Shown here piece after piece: positions 20,701 through 30,000 of a stretch of DNA of 64,000 nucleotides. The number at the start of each line of letters is the position of its first letter. Positions within the stretch are counted from its first letter, which is position 1. A model generated the notes under the pieces. That model was given only the letters and a program-made list of their open reading frames with translations. It was not told the origin of the DNA and made no database searches. The stretch lies in the IMG/VR virus record IMGVR_UViG_3300043570_000570, positions 1 to 64,000 of that record; one strand, written 5' to 3'. This stretch comes from a virus. A program made the translations under genes and the position numbers.

Positions 20701-23700
20701 GTCAAAGAGTTTTTAAACTCCCCATAAAGACTGTTACTAGACATTCCAAACATTCCAAGTAAAGCACCTTTAAGAGCAGCTTTGTTTTCAGCAACATTTA
20801 TAGCTTCCTTAATTCTATCTTGCATAGATTCAGGAATCATATCTTTAAATATAATAAAGTCTGATCCTAAAATTTCTTTTCTGTTTGATTGTGCTTTGTC
20901 ATCAAACATACGCATAGCCTCAAAATACAAGTACTGTTGCATCTGTGCTACAAAAGAAGAAGCAAGTACAGTTTTATTTTTAAAGTTATATTCTTCGTAC
21001 GGAAAGTACTCTCTATCTGATTTGTTACCGTTTATAGAAGTTGCAAAAGAACTACTCTTAGCTCCTACTCGCATATTTTCTACAATAGCATCTCTCTTAA
21101 AAGAAATAAAATCTTGAAGTAACTTACCATCTCCAGTAAGGTTAGTTGTCTTGTCCCCCATAGAAGTTCCTATGGTATAGCCTGACATGTTAGCAACTCT
21201 TAATTCTACAGCTTCTCCTGCAGTAGTAAATCTTCTTGTACCATCATCTGCACGAAACATTTTCTTCATTAGGATACTATATTCTAAGAAGTTGTTTGTT
21301 TCAGGGTTTAAGTGACCACTTAAGTCATAGATACTTTCTACACTATTAATCTTAGAAGCAGTGTCTAACAAGTGATTCCATTCTCTTACTGCGTACTCTA
21401 AGTTACCTTCTGGACTAATGTATGAAGCAGAGTTAGAAATATTATAGATTTTTTCAAAAGCAGAAAAAGCAGAAGTTCTTTCGTTATCTAATGTAGCAAA
21501 CTTAAAATGTGCAGCTACATATTCTTTTATTGCTTTCTCTTTAGGACTAGAACCTAACTTATCTATCTGACCTTTAAGTTGCTTAGACAAATCAGAAGAC
21601 AAAGTCAATAAAGGGTTAGAACCTACAACAGGTGCAGAAAGTTCTGAAGGAAGCATTGAAATAAGATTTAACTTAAACAGTGCATTGTTTGCTATTCGTA
21701 CAATGTTTCTTGTATTGGTAGGAGTAAATACTGGATTTACACTAAACTGTAATTCTCCTTTCTTGTTAAACAACAAGTTAGGGTTTCTATTACCAATTAA
21801 ATCAATACCAAAAACATCATTTAAAAATTCAAAAACTGCTTTGTGAGAACTGAAACCTGTTTCTTTATAAATAGAGTAGTCTGTTAACACACCTGCAGAA
21901 TCAAATATAGCTAAAGTACTTTCACTAGAATCTGTTATTCTATATTTACGAAGTCTGTTAGTTACAAAGTTTTGATCAAAGTATTCTATAAGCTTTTCTT
22001 GAGACAAAGTATTGTTCAAGAAAGTTACGTGTTCCATTACAGTGTCCTTATCTTGAGATACTTTGACAGTTGTAGATTTAATTCTAGACTTAACTTCATA
22101 AGGAGATACAGTAGGCATAGCTGCAAACTGCATAAACTGTGCTTTTAAAGCCATCTGAGACAATGAAAGTGTGTCAGTAGACTTAGGTAACCTATCTATT
22201 AAGTTCTGTAACTGAGGAGCAATATCTAAAGAATCCCTTAGTCTCTGCAATGCTTCTTCATAGTTTATAGAACCGCTTACCTTATTTAAGATTAAGTTCT
22301 TGTTTCTAAGGAAGTCCCCTGCTTGTGGTAAACCAAAAGAATTACCTGTAGCTGTTATTAGTTCTCCTTTATTATTATAATAAATTCCTGGAAGAGTTTT
22401 AATAAGTTGTAAGATTTCAGGAGAAGCGAGTGTCATAGGATCTACATCTTCTGCATTTGCAAAACTTCGACTATCTCTAGTAAAGTTTTCTTCATTCATT
22501 TCATCTAACCTATTGTCTACATCAGACTCATTTATATTATTTCCTAAATAGAATACACCTCCTTTAGAATTCTTTTGATGATTCTTTACTACTTGACTCC
22601 AACCATCATTCTCTGCAGTACGTACTACTAATCCTTTTAGATTCTTTATTCTAGAATTTAAAACAAGTGCAGTAGCTTCATCAGCAGTAGTTGCTTCTAG
22701 TTGTAAAGCACTGATATATTGCAACATAGAATCCCTAGCACTTTCATATAACTTAGGAAGGTACACAGACTTAAGTCTAGTGTCAAGCAAGAAAGACATA
22801 TCTAACTTAGAAACGTTACCGTCTGCATCTGTAAAATTGTCCATTGCATCTGCTAAGAAGTAGTCAATAGCACTAAATATTTCTGCAGCCTCTAAAGCGT
22901 TATAACCAAAAGGAATAACTCTACCATCCTTTGCTTTGTATTCAATCTGGAAAGCTTTATTTCTGTTTAAAGCTTTTTCAGAAATGTTACTGACATTTGG
23001 TTTGTATTCAGATAATTGATTAGAATATAATTTTTCAAACAAACCAGCAATACCTTCTACTAATGCTTCTGGGCTCTGTTGAGCAACCTCTTGAGGACTT
23101 ACTATAAATAAATCTGTAAGAAAGTCCCAAATTCTTTGAAAGATAGTTCTTACAGGAGTCTCTACTATAGGGGGAACAACTTCAGGATTAGATTTATTTA
23201 AAGCAAAGTCTCTAAACTCTTCTGCAAGCACTTCTTCTATCTGACGATTAGTTAAAGAGTAGTAAGGTACTTCAGTACCATTAATATTAACAGTAGAAGG
23301 TCTAGATTTAACTGTTTGATATAAAGCAGTTCTCTCTTCTTTGGTCATGAATCGTTGAGTAAATTCATGCCATCCTTCGTGATAAAGATCGGAGTAATCA
23401 GATCCTTTGTATAAAGTAATTGCAGACTTAGTCCAGGTAGCAAAAGAACTTTCTTCTCTATTCTGCATGTTAGCAAACTGTAAGTGAGCAGACAAAGGAG
23501 AACTCTTAAACCAGATGTAAGAATCTAATAACTGTCTGCCATTAGCAATCTTACGTGTTTCATCAAAAGCAACTTTTTGTAGATTCTCACTTATAACTCT
23601 TTCTGCTTTAAATCCTTGAGCAACAAACTTCATTACTCTCTCTGAAGCTTTTTCTAAAGTTTCATTCTCCTGTACAAAACTGTGTATGATGTTTGCCTGT

Positions 23701-23990
23701 TCTTGTATTGGAAGATCTTTAAAGTTTGGATTGTTTTTATGTAGCTTCTTGCTATAAAAGATAGCAGTGGCTAATGTAGCTTGTTTTACATTGTTGTAAG
23801 AGTTTAAAAAGTGATTGTATAAAGGATTGTCTACGACTGTTTCTTTTCCTTTTATTTTTATCACCGTTTTATCTAGAGGATATCCTCCGTTTCTATTCCA
23901 TACAAAATAGGCAAAGTCTTCTCCTACTAGGTTACTAAGGTGAGTAAACTCAGCACGTATACTACTATCACTTAAATTAGGACAAATCAT
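11709..23990 (-). CDS. Giant virion RNA polymerase fusion polypeptide
   Basis: One open frame of 4093 codons. The core motif is SGSDFDIDKLF, with Asp1770, Asp1772 and Asp1774, preceded at 1731-1736 by RIPVQG and a conserved SMEYFRV helix. This is the metal-binding double-psi beta-barrel loop of crAss-like single-chain RNA polymerases (the phi14:2 gp66 family, related to eukaryotic RNA-interference polymerases). Before it lies a zincin motif HEGWH at 204-208. After it come a FTDNAGRTSG module (about 2625-2740), a degenerate zincin-like PEEAAHF (2849-2855) and a polyvalent-protein type module with HEIQND (3324-3329). The last 500 residues are coiled-coil rich. Family members are packaged in the capsid and, after injection, transcribe early genes. 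The length is about twice that of phi14:2 gp66, so several virion proteins appear fused. Confidence 0.85.
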   Translation of the reverse strand: MICPNLSDSSIRAEFTHLSNLVGEDFAYFVWNRNGGYPLDKTVIKIKGKETVVDNPLYNHFLNSYNNVKQATLATAIFYSKKLHKNNPNFKDLPIQEQANIIHSFVQENETLEKASERVMKFVAQGFKAERVISENLQKVAFDETRKIANGRQLLDSYIWFKSSPLSAHLQFANMQNREESSFATWTKSAITLYKGSDYSDLYHEGWHEFTQRFMTKEERTALYQTVKSRPSTVNINGTEVPYYSLTNRQIEEVLAEEFRDFALNKSNPEVVPPIVETPVRTIFQRIWDFLTDLFIVSPQEVAQQSPEALVEGIAGLFEKLYSNQLSEYKPNVSNISEKALNRNKAFQIEYKAKDGRVIPFGYNALEAAEIFSAIDYFLADAMDNFTDADGNVSKLDMSFLLDTRLKSVYLPKLYESARDSMLQYISALQLEATTADEATALVLNSRIKNLKGLVVRTAENDGWSQVVKNHQKNSKGGVFYLGNNINESDVDNRLDEMNEENFTRDSRSFANAEDVDPMTLASPEILQLIKTLPGIYYNNKGELITATGNSFGLPQAGDFLRNKNLILNKVSGSINYEEALQRLRDSLDIAPQLQNLIDRLPKSTDTLSLSQMALKAQFMQFAAMPTVSPYEVKSRIKSTTVKVSQDKDTVMEHVTFLNNTLSQEKLIEYFDQNFVTNRLRKYRITDSSESTLAIFDSAGVLTDYSIYKETGFSSHKAVFEFLNDVFGIDLIGNRNPNLLFNKKGELQFSVNPVFTPTNTRNIVRIANNALFKLNLISMLPSELSAPVVGSNPLLTLSSDLSKQLKGQIDKLGSSPKEKAIKEYVAAHFKFATLDNERTSAFSAFEKIYNISNSASYISPEGNLEYAVREWNHLLDTASKINSVESIYDLSGHLNPETNNFLEYSILMKKMFRADDGTRRFTTAGEAVELRVANMSGYTIGTSMGDKTTNLTGDGKLLQDFISFKRDAIVENMRVGAKSSSFATSINGNKSDREYFPYEEYNFKNKTVLASSFVAQMQQYLYFEAMRMFDDKAQSNRKEILGSDFIIFKDMIPESMQDRIKEAINVAENKAALKGALLGMFGMSSNSLYGEFKNSLTDYFTDSVQSLRTSFIEILSKGENKDLAKQFNRLYPKNDGSEYTDEEINSTLMHFATNYYAHQVELLHLLIGDPSNFKIKNGEWREVFKRLGAAISPGKQPRLDNQDINSWNNSSNGVLSRGLEELQRGKGKARAYDNNLNYVQYEDVKTFEYLDESTRDSIRESMRENYISALVSVKGPLTPGEVARETKKIDNNVNAVFAQDEEANAQAYASLDFIRFYLNSVGEWPPQLEKAYKHELEVFKAIKTYRESKSDADKAKVYNLIEKSNLGILTSLKLGYYGSPTDYTKYNVLGKYSVFPLSPSMVFDTDLEGLMLDYLDKGVDLATFSSGNKMSTPTKELSYYEKKNVKGVSTYVEGENGELKLTKVDPEAVFRLPIDGLRRQQYIAPKTKNEVTLSTQMVKLIFSNFYVAGEMNPQYAHLKDKINALQNAFIENVQVIVDVEKAKIYSQIGATVDDNGNITAINTMDFTIWLENEFDKKDVPTSVYSFLRPTLTNSFVFSLDAGVQRSLIDQIISSALSKRVLRPKLFGEAYIQLASTGFNKLGTRMKKPTTAQLKTIASGFNVSGLRDYRVENGVVQPADVLIPFNPKKHSPLLNLTWNGERIATLDRLNQALEDDAWVTEHSAKITIVGVRIPVQGLNSMEYFRVRRFLSNVGGPVMVVPPSIITKSGSDFDIDKLFMYEPELDDNGNLVSNPRLNDPEFRAQIIDNILAKNEFLAVKANSLQSLFASADFKEAGLVSKEIETLKKFIDNLKEAKKSGDTDTITEFKENIGPLNMKLSIAIERFKTLRSQDPNVVEMLQNLVAVNEVLADMKDISEKAIKGSASNNMISVISSILSEPSIFTEFTKPNTNIILPAIAEEYQKMKGKSSRISSSAMFLIETSVRIFTENNLGKKSLGVDAKVNALHKLYQQTGLRFKSNPEIIDLNKFYLLKANKNKNTKEIELGGLYDADGINLISDVINEFINGHVDIEKEDWINFFNADRERTPLILQMVINGTPVEEAILLVNQPIVQHYIRSSKITKVGKALGQKPADLFKDYIIPAMNFLNEKPVYVNGKIDESRTIEKVMSTPSIVEALSAENFNKTNYPPNPNVYRSPYDKIKANRNTKEGTKALKAQLAFIAQYYIVQTQNQMLLELTTNIDFNTANYRINTEFYSTAQGIIEASDNFNPEGINKILENSVVSPFNILEANQSVVDQVWDFFSLDIVKQHLHMVKNYYGKYWGRDKTVKNFNQLMNSMMLSFFQNTPELKPWYAKYGPDSGLLDTTAKNNLRSRFDTIFNNTEDSKLRTFANNNIILNNFTSIMVDGTTMFYPGMLTNEKDVDTVNAGQKDFSDGLNHPNPEVRGFFSDLANTVLLSQGSNIKYRSIHNFIPMEAQTDIMIELSIVLKKIKESIDNPETSEFLGNFLQKTTDIHSAIYWPGKLNEVVVTSKMKTFPDFTKEPVKESKITNGDNLAKAKTYAQESSNDASEPEFDSFDEASIIAERTKQKQVKTLAATTQPSTSVEVIPLNESQRFTRESAEKDTEYMYLFTDNAGRTSGSGVIDPNSWYAKKYGADKKYASKTQAVARGLKNVYPITTMVDDKRTQWTDDQFNEYKKIIDDEIETIKQASKNYNGIKFGAEMPFGKGAISNMKDSAPKIWNYLNIKLAEIGIDNTGDIPVSTQPSTTTQNNDILFGIDLQNQGQLEFHVNTLNVVAQFLENVGVEQRLVSEFLSQEGSVVEGAIAAANFIEGTVDIIDDLSKRPEAWNKLPEEAAHFWYRLLETNSPLKKALWESHQVALKNNKLYQTEYGKLVSKPEDLTEESIGQLIAESIKRIENKNANTSDYSFFKKFLDWVNSVIKNFKNTTIDPFEVAAMKILSSDMSDLMTWAEYSKLNNIVNFADVLTNQSVAPVDYTLIDDIGIAADNLLIVEDNTIVFKYGFVFRNSDYKQKYGDNSPYFSTQQELDNWVSTNVPEHNQRQKAIIQEVRDNEQFFDRLLNKSFRKKSKFLPKTLRKYFNIVDSDNLYTLEPWNVSQELEKITKKLSDEEKEQLVRTNGYTNIAPTLKVLPDLLQKYKKNPIVLSETIKLDGAKKQELSILDGIRKMIKSENPNLKSITAEDFVQQVHEWLNFHYLLGFADESTYLSYRVDQTFTNVKDRSSDEDFELANMTEAEIQALPFAERQRIATILGLTKQNPDVYHNKVSLRFNDKYHLKSGHFNKSPSAWGNLTYFYTGKNKWKDRVLLHEIQNDNIEFLREYKSEKVNVETSLGRYLQDLNKTLLANIAQIESPNSRVVTHFSGEFSTYKSLNTLLDSLKEMRIDGGQALATFKQRIAESIELYKSDDSVYTRPEKAQKLVDGTYTAKRKFAEFKKRGGIRSLLTESELAELRLILRELNQPIETAEWEYNALTVAEKKEIFKSRTIALREGINERFRKLYGDNAPLIALSVPAKRLSRNQRHLRGTNEEKLNESVDSLLAFSEIQMDKYLSKAINDTKRIYSMARNATTAYEFNLSLSKITANQFNTLIENFKYNQNLLVQSVKEQSQKDLNSGQNAEAKKAKSIIQYLEQTINGNLGEYQFSFAGDQSTEKKVVARLLKSPSFDEMLLGQTGYMGMFRWSSEEFLDYVKQVNPSLLDIDTSFLLFTEQQNTFTALKQKALDKKEELEKDYGKVEEEVKQTLEVEMNYFTPLVHHLIQKHINQYGKDFPMYFSGFEITKLTQNNDRTALIYAGKDEVNIVNKNEFIFNEVIFKQYQGERKLLSEEYDISVKELDKNTKGLYHNDLLIGKVTKGNNGLILEQDGIITETNETQISPIIKKIKVDNVGTVSGKYEKLEGSIRTLISKQEYEKAYQQATERRAKEIKYEAALNIGILDSSEEGINSGEDIKKLSDKELEQAIKKLNDYKKESKQNLDRVVNTIMNISNSKPIETGAIYNAMTQVSGVKLVWENKVEGLNGEPGGYKVDLSNYNYNTPVLYGLQTPQAVNLELTVPTVAMIPADMDSLENTEFEVTKCRED
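18669..18683 (-). other. DFDID polymerase catalytic loop
   Basis: The codons GAT TTT GAC ATA GAT (minus strand) encode residues 1770-1774. Three aspartates in a DxDxD arrangement coordinate the catalytic metal in double-psi beta-barrel RNA polymerases. The surrounding residues (SGS before, KLF after) match the crAss-like version. Confidence 0.85.
23367..23381 (-). other. HEGWH zinc-protease motif in polymerase polypeptide
   Basis: These codons encode His204-Glu-Gly-Trp-His208 in the context SDLYHEGWHEFTQRFM. The sequence is an intact HExxH, located in the N-terminal segment of the polymerase fusion, where it could process virion proteins or act during entry. Confidence 0.65.
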
Positions 23991-24012
23991 TTTATTTTAG
24001 TTGTTATTATTA

Positions 24013-24020
24013 CAAATATA
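24013..24020 (-). promoter_or_regulatory. Possible promoter -7 element upstream of polymerase gene
   Basis: TATATTTG is present on the minus strand 23 bases upstream of the polymerase start at 23990. No TTG lies at 19-21 bases, so it is a weak candidate. Position and the exact -7 octamer are the only support. Confidence 0.35.
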
Positions 24021-24058
24021 AGTTGTTAATGTTGTTTTGGTTTAAATATCAAAGATAC

Positions 24059-27000
24059 TTAAGCAATATCGTCTAGGTCACCCTTACAAGCCTCTTTTAC
24101 TTCTTTAGCTGCTGCTCTAAGTTCTTCTTCATCTTGTAAAGAATCTAAGAAAGGAGACTCACTAGTTACTTCTGCCTGAGGCTCTTCAAAAGTATTTGCT
24201 GTAAGTACAGGACGAGTCTTCTTGGCAACAGGAGGTTCTGCAGGTTGCGTAGGAACAACAGGAGCAGTAGGGACAGTAGAACTCATCTTACCTTCAGAAG
24301 GATTTGCTAAATCTATTTCTGCAAGGAATCTAGGAGTACCAAAGTTTTTACCAAAAGGAGAATTAGGCTTTACTAAAATAATAGTAACAGGCTTTTCTCT
24401 TTCTGCTATTTGTACTCTAGCTGCATAGAACGGAGAACCTAATGCACCTGGATCTTCTGAATCATAAGGAGTAAGTTCAAAGTATACACTAGCTCCTGTA
24501 CCTCCGTTATTATTTTTTATTAACTTGGGATAGTACACAGTAGATAATTTACTAGGATCTGCAAGAACTGTGTTAACTGCCATTTGATAAAATTCTTCTC
24601 CAATTCGAGTAATCCCTGATAATTGAGAAGCATCTGGTACAGCGCTTTTACTTATAGCATCTAATGCTTTAGGATATAAAAGAATAGACAAAGTCTGTAA
24701 TGCAGATGGTCCACTAGGTTTAGCAGGTGTTTCTAAAGCAGCTACAACATCTATAGGTTGAGCAGGAACAGCAGGAGCATTTACTACTTGCTTAGGAGTT
24801 TCTACCTTAGGCACAACTCCAACTATTTCTGGAAACTGTTCTTTAAGAATTTCAGTAGAAAGATAAACAACCTTGTTTACAGGTCTAGCTACTTCTCCAT
24901 CTTTAATAGGGAAGTTGTGAGTATCTTTTAAGTACTCAGCGTAAGACTGAGTTACAGGACCTTCTGGTTTAAGTCTTAAAATAGAATCTCCACTCTTCAT
25001 CAAAGTAAGACTTGCCTTATAATAATGGTTTTTAAGAACGTCTGCAAACTCTTCTTTAGTTAACACACTGTTTTGAAATCCCGTAGGAGTCTTTTTTGAT
25101 TGAACAATTACTACAGGAAATTGACCATTGCCAGGTTCATAGTCTTCGTTTACAAAAAAGTGTAAACGACTATCTCTGTCTACTTGGTTAATTAAATTAA
25201 ACAAATAACCTTCAGCTTCTTTAGGACTTGCAAAATAAGGGTTCTCTTCAGAGAAATATAATTCAGCTAATGCATCTGCTTCTGCTGGATCTATTTTATT
25301 GTTAGTCAATAAAGTAGGATTACCATTATTGTTAAAGTAAACACGACCTTTCTCAAAAGCATAATTCCTTCCAAACACAGGCTCTCTAGGATCTTCTATA
25401 ATTTTAAAGTCACTAATTCTTGCTTTCTTTATGTTTTCTAATTCCGTACTACTTCCTCTCTCAAAAGTATTTATAGGAGTAGGAAGCATAATTCCAAAAG
25501 AAACATCGTAATCAAAATCTAAATAAGGTAAAGAATCTTCAAAAGAATTTGCTTCAGACACTGCTTTCTTTAAAGCAAGTAATCTTTGAAATGTATCTGC
25601 ATTTTTATTCCTAAGCTCTTGTTCTGATCCCCCCAACTTAGAGTACTCTCTGATAACATTGTCACTAATTTTAAAACTACTAGAAGTAGTTAATGATAAA
25701 TTTAACTCCATAGGAAGACCCTCTAGTGTTACTAGGTTTTCTTCTGAATCTATAGCTGTAATAATTGCTTCTGAATTTGTAAATAAACCAGAACCTACTG
25801 GAAGAAGTTTACCGTTAGTATCTGTAGAGGTAAAAAAGAATTTAATCATTCCTGAGTCATAGAAATTCTTTCCTATGATTGCATCTATAGGAGTCATTAG
25901 AATTTCCTTATCCTCTTCACTCATAGCATTCCAAATATCTACAGACATTTGGTTTTCAGAGATATGAGTAACAATCTTTTCAAACTCTTGTGTAGGATCT
26001 ACATCCTCACTTCTCTGCATTATATGATACTTCAAGAATAGTTTCCTATTCATAATCCTAATCTTAATATTAGGAGTAGTAGTAAGTTGTTCTATTAAAG
26101 ATACATTTCTTCTTACTGCAGGATCTTCGTTCTTAGTGTTATTCTTAGTATACTCAAGTGCTGCACTTCTTAAAGGAGAAGCTAAGTACTCTAACTGAGT
26201 TTTACGAGCCTGTACTTCTTGAGTAACTACTTCATTTAACCTATCAACCTTACCTTTTTGTTTAGGATTAGGCTCGTTTTTCTTAGGTACAGTCTTAGTT
26301 CCAGTGGGGGGAATAGTTGTAGTAGTTGTAGTCGTAGTTGTAGTGGTAGTCGTAGTTTTTTGAGCTACTCTATCTGCAGGCATATCATTTGCAAAGTATC
26401 TATCTGCAATAAACTTAAGGAATATTACAGCATCTGCTTTACTTTTATTCTCTTTATTAGCTCTCCATACAGATAAGAAAATATTTCTAAACTCTGCAGG
26501 AGTAATCTTTTTGTCAAGCAAGTTATCAAAAGCATTTATTAAAGTATCATAATCTTTTGTGCCTTTACTAAATACTGTAGCCAATCGTTTTTTAATCTCA
26601 CCTTCGATAGCTGGAGCAAATCCTAAAGGATTACTCTTTGCCCTCTCTACCATTCTTTCATATCCTGCAAGGTAAATATCATCTCTGTTAGATTTACCAG
26701 ACTCATCTACTACTTCAGGAGTTTCAGCTGCTTGTAATGCTACTTCGTTAAATTCTTTTTGTCTTTCTTGATCTTCTTCACCTTCAGGTAAAACTTGAGT
26801 GCTTACAGATTGTTTTGATCTAGCGTCTGCTCTTCTTTGAATAAGCGCTTCTCTTGAATCTTCTAGTTCTTCCTGTGTATACTTTGCAGCAGGGAACATT
26901 TGATTTACCAAATCTACATTATAAGCGTAATTAGTATTTTTTAAAGTTACTTTATCTAAAAAATCAACAAGGACTTTAGACCTAACCTCAGGAGTAGCCT

Positions 27001-30000
27001 CAGCTAAAGCAGATTGTGCTCTGTCAAAACTATCGTTAAGATTCTCTTGAATAGTTTCATACAAATCCTGATTAACGTGGTCTTTGTTTGATTCCAAATA
27101 CTCTTGTGCTTTAAGCATAGAGTAAAAGTCACCCTCTTGTTCCATAGTATTAGCATCAAAAGTGCTAACCTTCTGTTCTATTTTATTTTGACCAAATTCA
27201 TCTCTTTCATTGGTAAGATCATACATCTGCTTTCCGTAAGCATCAAGTAATCTTTCTTTATGTTCAATCTGACCAGGAACCTCTTCTTCTCCCTTTAACT
27301 TGAGATAGTTTAAATCATTTCTAAGTGCAGTCATAGAGGATACAAGATCTCCTGCACTGTCTATACCCATTACAGCTTCTATCTTCTCATCATATACCTT
27401 TTTAATAATCTCATTCTTTTCAGAATTAGTTAAGTTAGCATAACGATCTATTCTCTTCTGAGTCTTTAGGATAGACTTGTCTATAGATGCAATTTCTTTA
27501 TCAACGTCTTCTTGAGAATATTGTAAATCAGCATCTTGCAATACTCCTTTCTCGTAAAAAAACTTTTTGTCCTCGTCAGTAATCTCTCCCTTTTTTACAA
27601 ACTGAGTATTAGCTCTAGTTAACCTTTGATACATAAGGGTCAACTCTATACGTTTGTCTTGTTCTTCTTTAGTAGCAGTCTCTCTAGGAGGTAACTCTGC
27701 TAGTTGCTGTTTGATCTCCTGTACTCTAGTTGTTTGTTCTTTAGATAGCTTATTTCCTATCTTGTACTTAGCTAAAGTGTTTTTTTCATCCTCAGATAAA
27801 GAGTCATAATCTATTTGAAGTAAATCATTCTTTCTAAGAAGGTTTGTAAATAAATTGTACTGTTCGTCTTTATCTAGGTTTAAAGTCTTTAGGTCTCTGA
27901 TATTATCAAAGCCTACCATTGACTTAAGTGTACCTTCTAAGTTACGAGCCTTAGCCATACCTTGAACAAAGTCTTGATCTGTTATCTTTCCTTTGTCTTT
28001 TAAGTCACTAAGTTTAGCTATGAATAGGTCAGCATTATTTGCTGCTTCCCAGTTAGCCATGTTATTTAAGTTCTGAGGTCTAGTGTAAGAGTAAGCTCCT
28101 GCACCTGTAGTACCAAAACTATATATCAAACCTGCAGCAAACGACTCTACTAATGTATCGGTTAATGTTTTTGCAGTAATTTCCTCACGATCTCTTAAAG
28201 CATACTCTTCAGGCATCAAAGTGTTCTGAACAATAGAATTACCTATAAGAGAAAGTTCTTCTTCTAATGCTTCAACTGCATTTTGTTTAAGACCTAATTT
28301 AGCAAACTGGTAAGAGTTATTTAAATACGCACCTAATCTTTGTCCAAAACCTAATTCTAAGTTCGCTGCTCGCATTGCAGAAGATGTTAAGGTAGTAGTC
28401 ATAGGACGCATCTTTAATGCTCCTACATCAGGAAATCCTACTGCTTCAGCTGTTGCCTCTACTATACCTCCTGCAAAGCCTCTTTTTACATAATCACCTC
28501 CCCATCTTTTTTCTTGTTCTACAAAGTGGGGTATAGTGTTAGCTGCAACAGACGCAAAAGTTGCAACTCTATCTGCTAATTTAAGTTCTTTACCTAAAGC
28601 AGAAACTTTATTTAAAGCATCGTAACCACGAGCTACTCCTGCTGCTGCGCTAGAAGCCCAACCTAATTCTGCTCCTGCTACTCCTTTTATTGCTCCACCT
28701 ACTAAACCTCCTACAGCAATAATAGGCATCATCTGTGCAACCATAGCTCCTCCTGCTTCAGGAATTGCTCCAAAATTAAATCCTTTAGATCCATCAGTTT
28801 TTGTATACATAAACTGATTAGACATTACAGGTTTATTTTCTTTATCGTAAGTAACTACTTCAGGCTTATAGAAAGCCTCACTAAATACTGCTTTATCAAA
28901 ATCACTTCCCCCAATTAAATCTTGTACCCATTGTCCTGGAAGAGTATCTCCAAAAGCTTTAACAGTACTTCTACGTGCAGAACTACTTTCTCCAAATAAA
29001 GTTTTTTGAATGTCTGGAGCATATTTATCTACTTTGTAAACACCACTAAGTGAGTTTAATCTTTGATCAATTATGTTTAAAGAGTTTCTGTAGTACTTAA
29101 TGTTATCTGCATTATAGTCTACTGCATCTCTAGGTTTTAATAACTCTCCTTGAAGTTTTTGCATTACTGCACCCTTTAAAGAAGACAAAGATTCTTTTTC
29201 TAAATCATGTTTAAAGTTTGCACTTATTTGATTTTGAGTAGGATTAGCAAAAGCATTTCTTGCATCTTTTTGAAACTGTGCACCTTCTTCTCCCTCTCTA
29301 TAAAGATAATGTCCTTTAGTAGCAAAAGCATCGTCAAGTCTAGGAGCAACAAATGCATCAAAGTCTTTAAATGAACCTGATGATCCATGTCTTGCTTTTT
29401 CTAAAGCTTGATTAAGTTCTAAGGGACTCTGGTACTTTTGTATTACTTGTTGTCCGTAAGATTTAAAATCAGCTTCTTTTAAAGCATTAATACCTTCAAC
29501 AAAAAGATCTCTAGGAAGTACTGATCCTGATATAGAAGCTAAGTCAGGATTTGCTTGAGTTAAAAGTTTTTTCTTTTTTTCTACTTCAGTTTCTTTACCT
29601 AAGAACAATCCTTTTGCAGTAGAAGCAAGACTCTCACCAAGACCAGAGAAAGTCTCCATAGCATCAAACAAAAAAAGATTATCTTGTGCTTTCTCTCTAA
29701 TGCTTTCTATCTCTCCGTAGATATTATTAATATCTTGTTTAGAGGTAGCATTTTCTATTCTATCAAATACAGAAGAAGCTGCCCTATCTGCAAATTGAGC
29801 ATTAGGCATAGCTTGTCTGTATAAACTCTTAAGAGAGTTTAACTTTACATTTCTTTGTTCCTGTAGTAGTTTTTGATTTTCTAATCTGTCTGCCTCTAGT
29901 ACATCTATTTCTGCTTTCTGTTGATAAGCATTCTGTACTTCCAAAGGTACGAGAGCATTAAATCTGCTTCTCATATCCCCAGGAGCTGCCCCCGCTAAAG

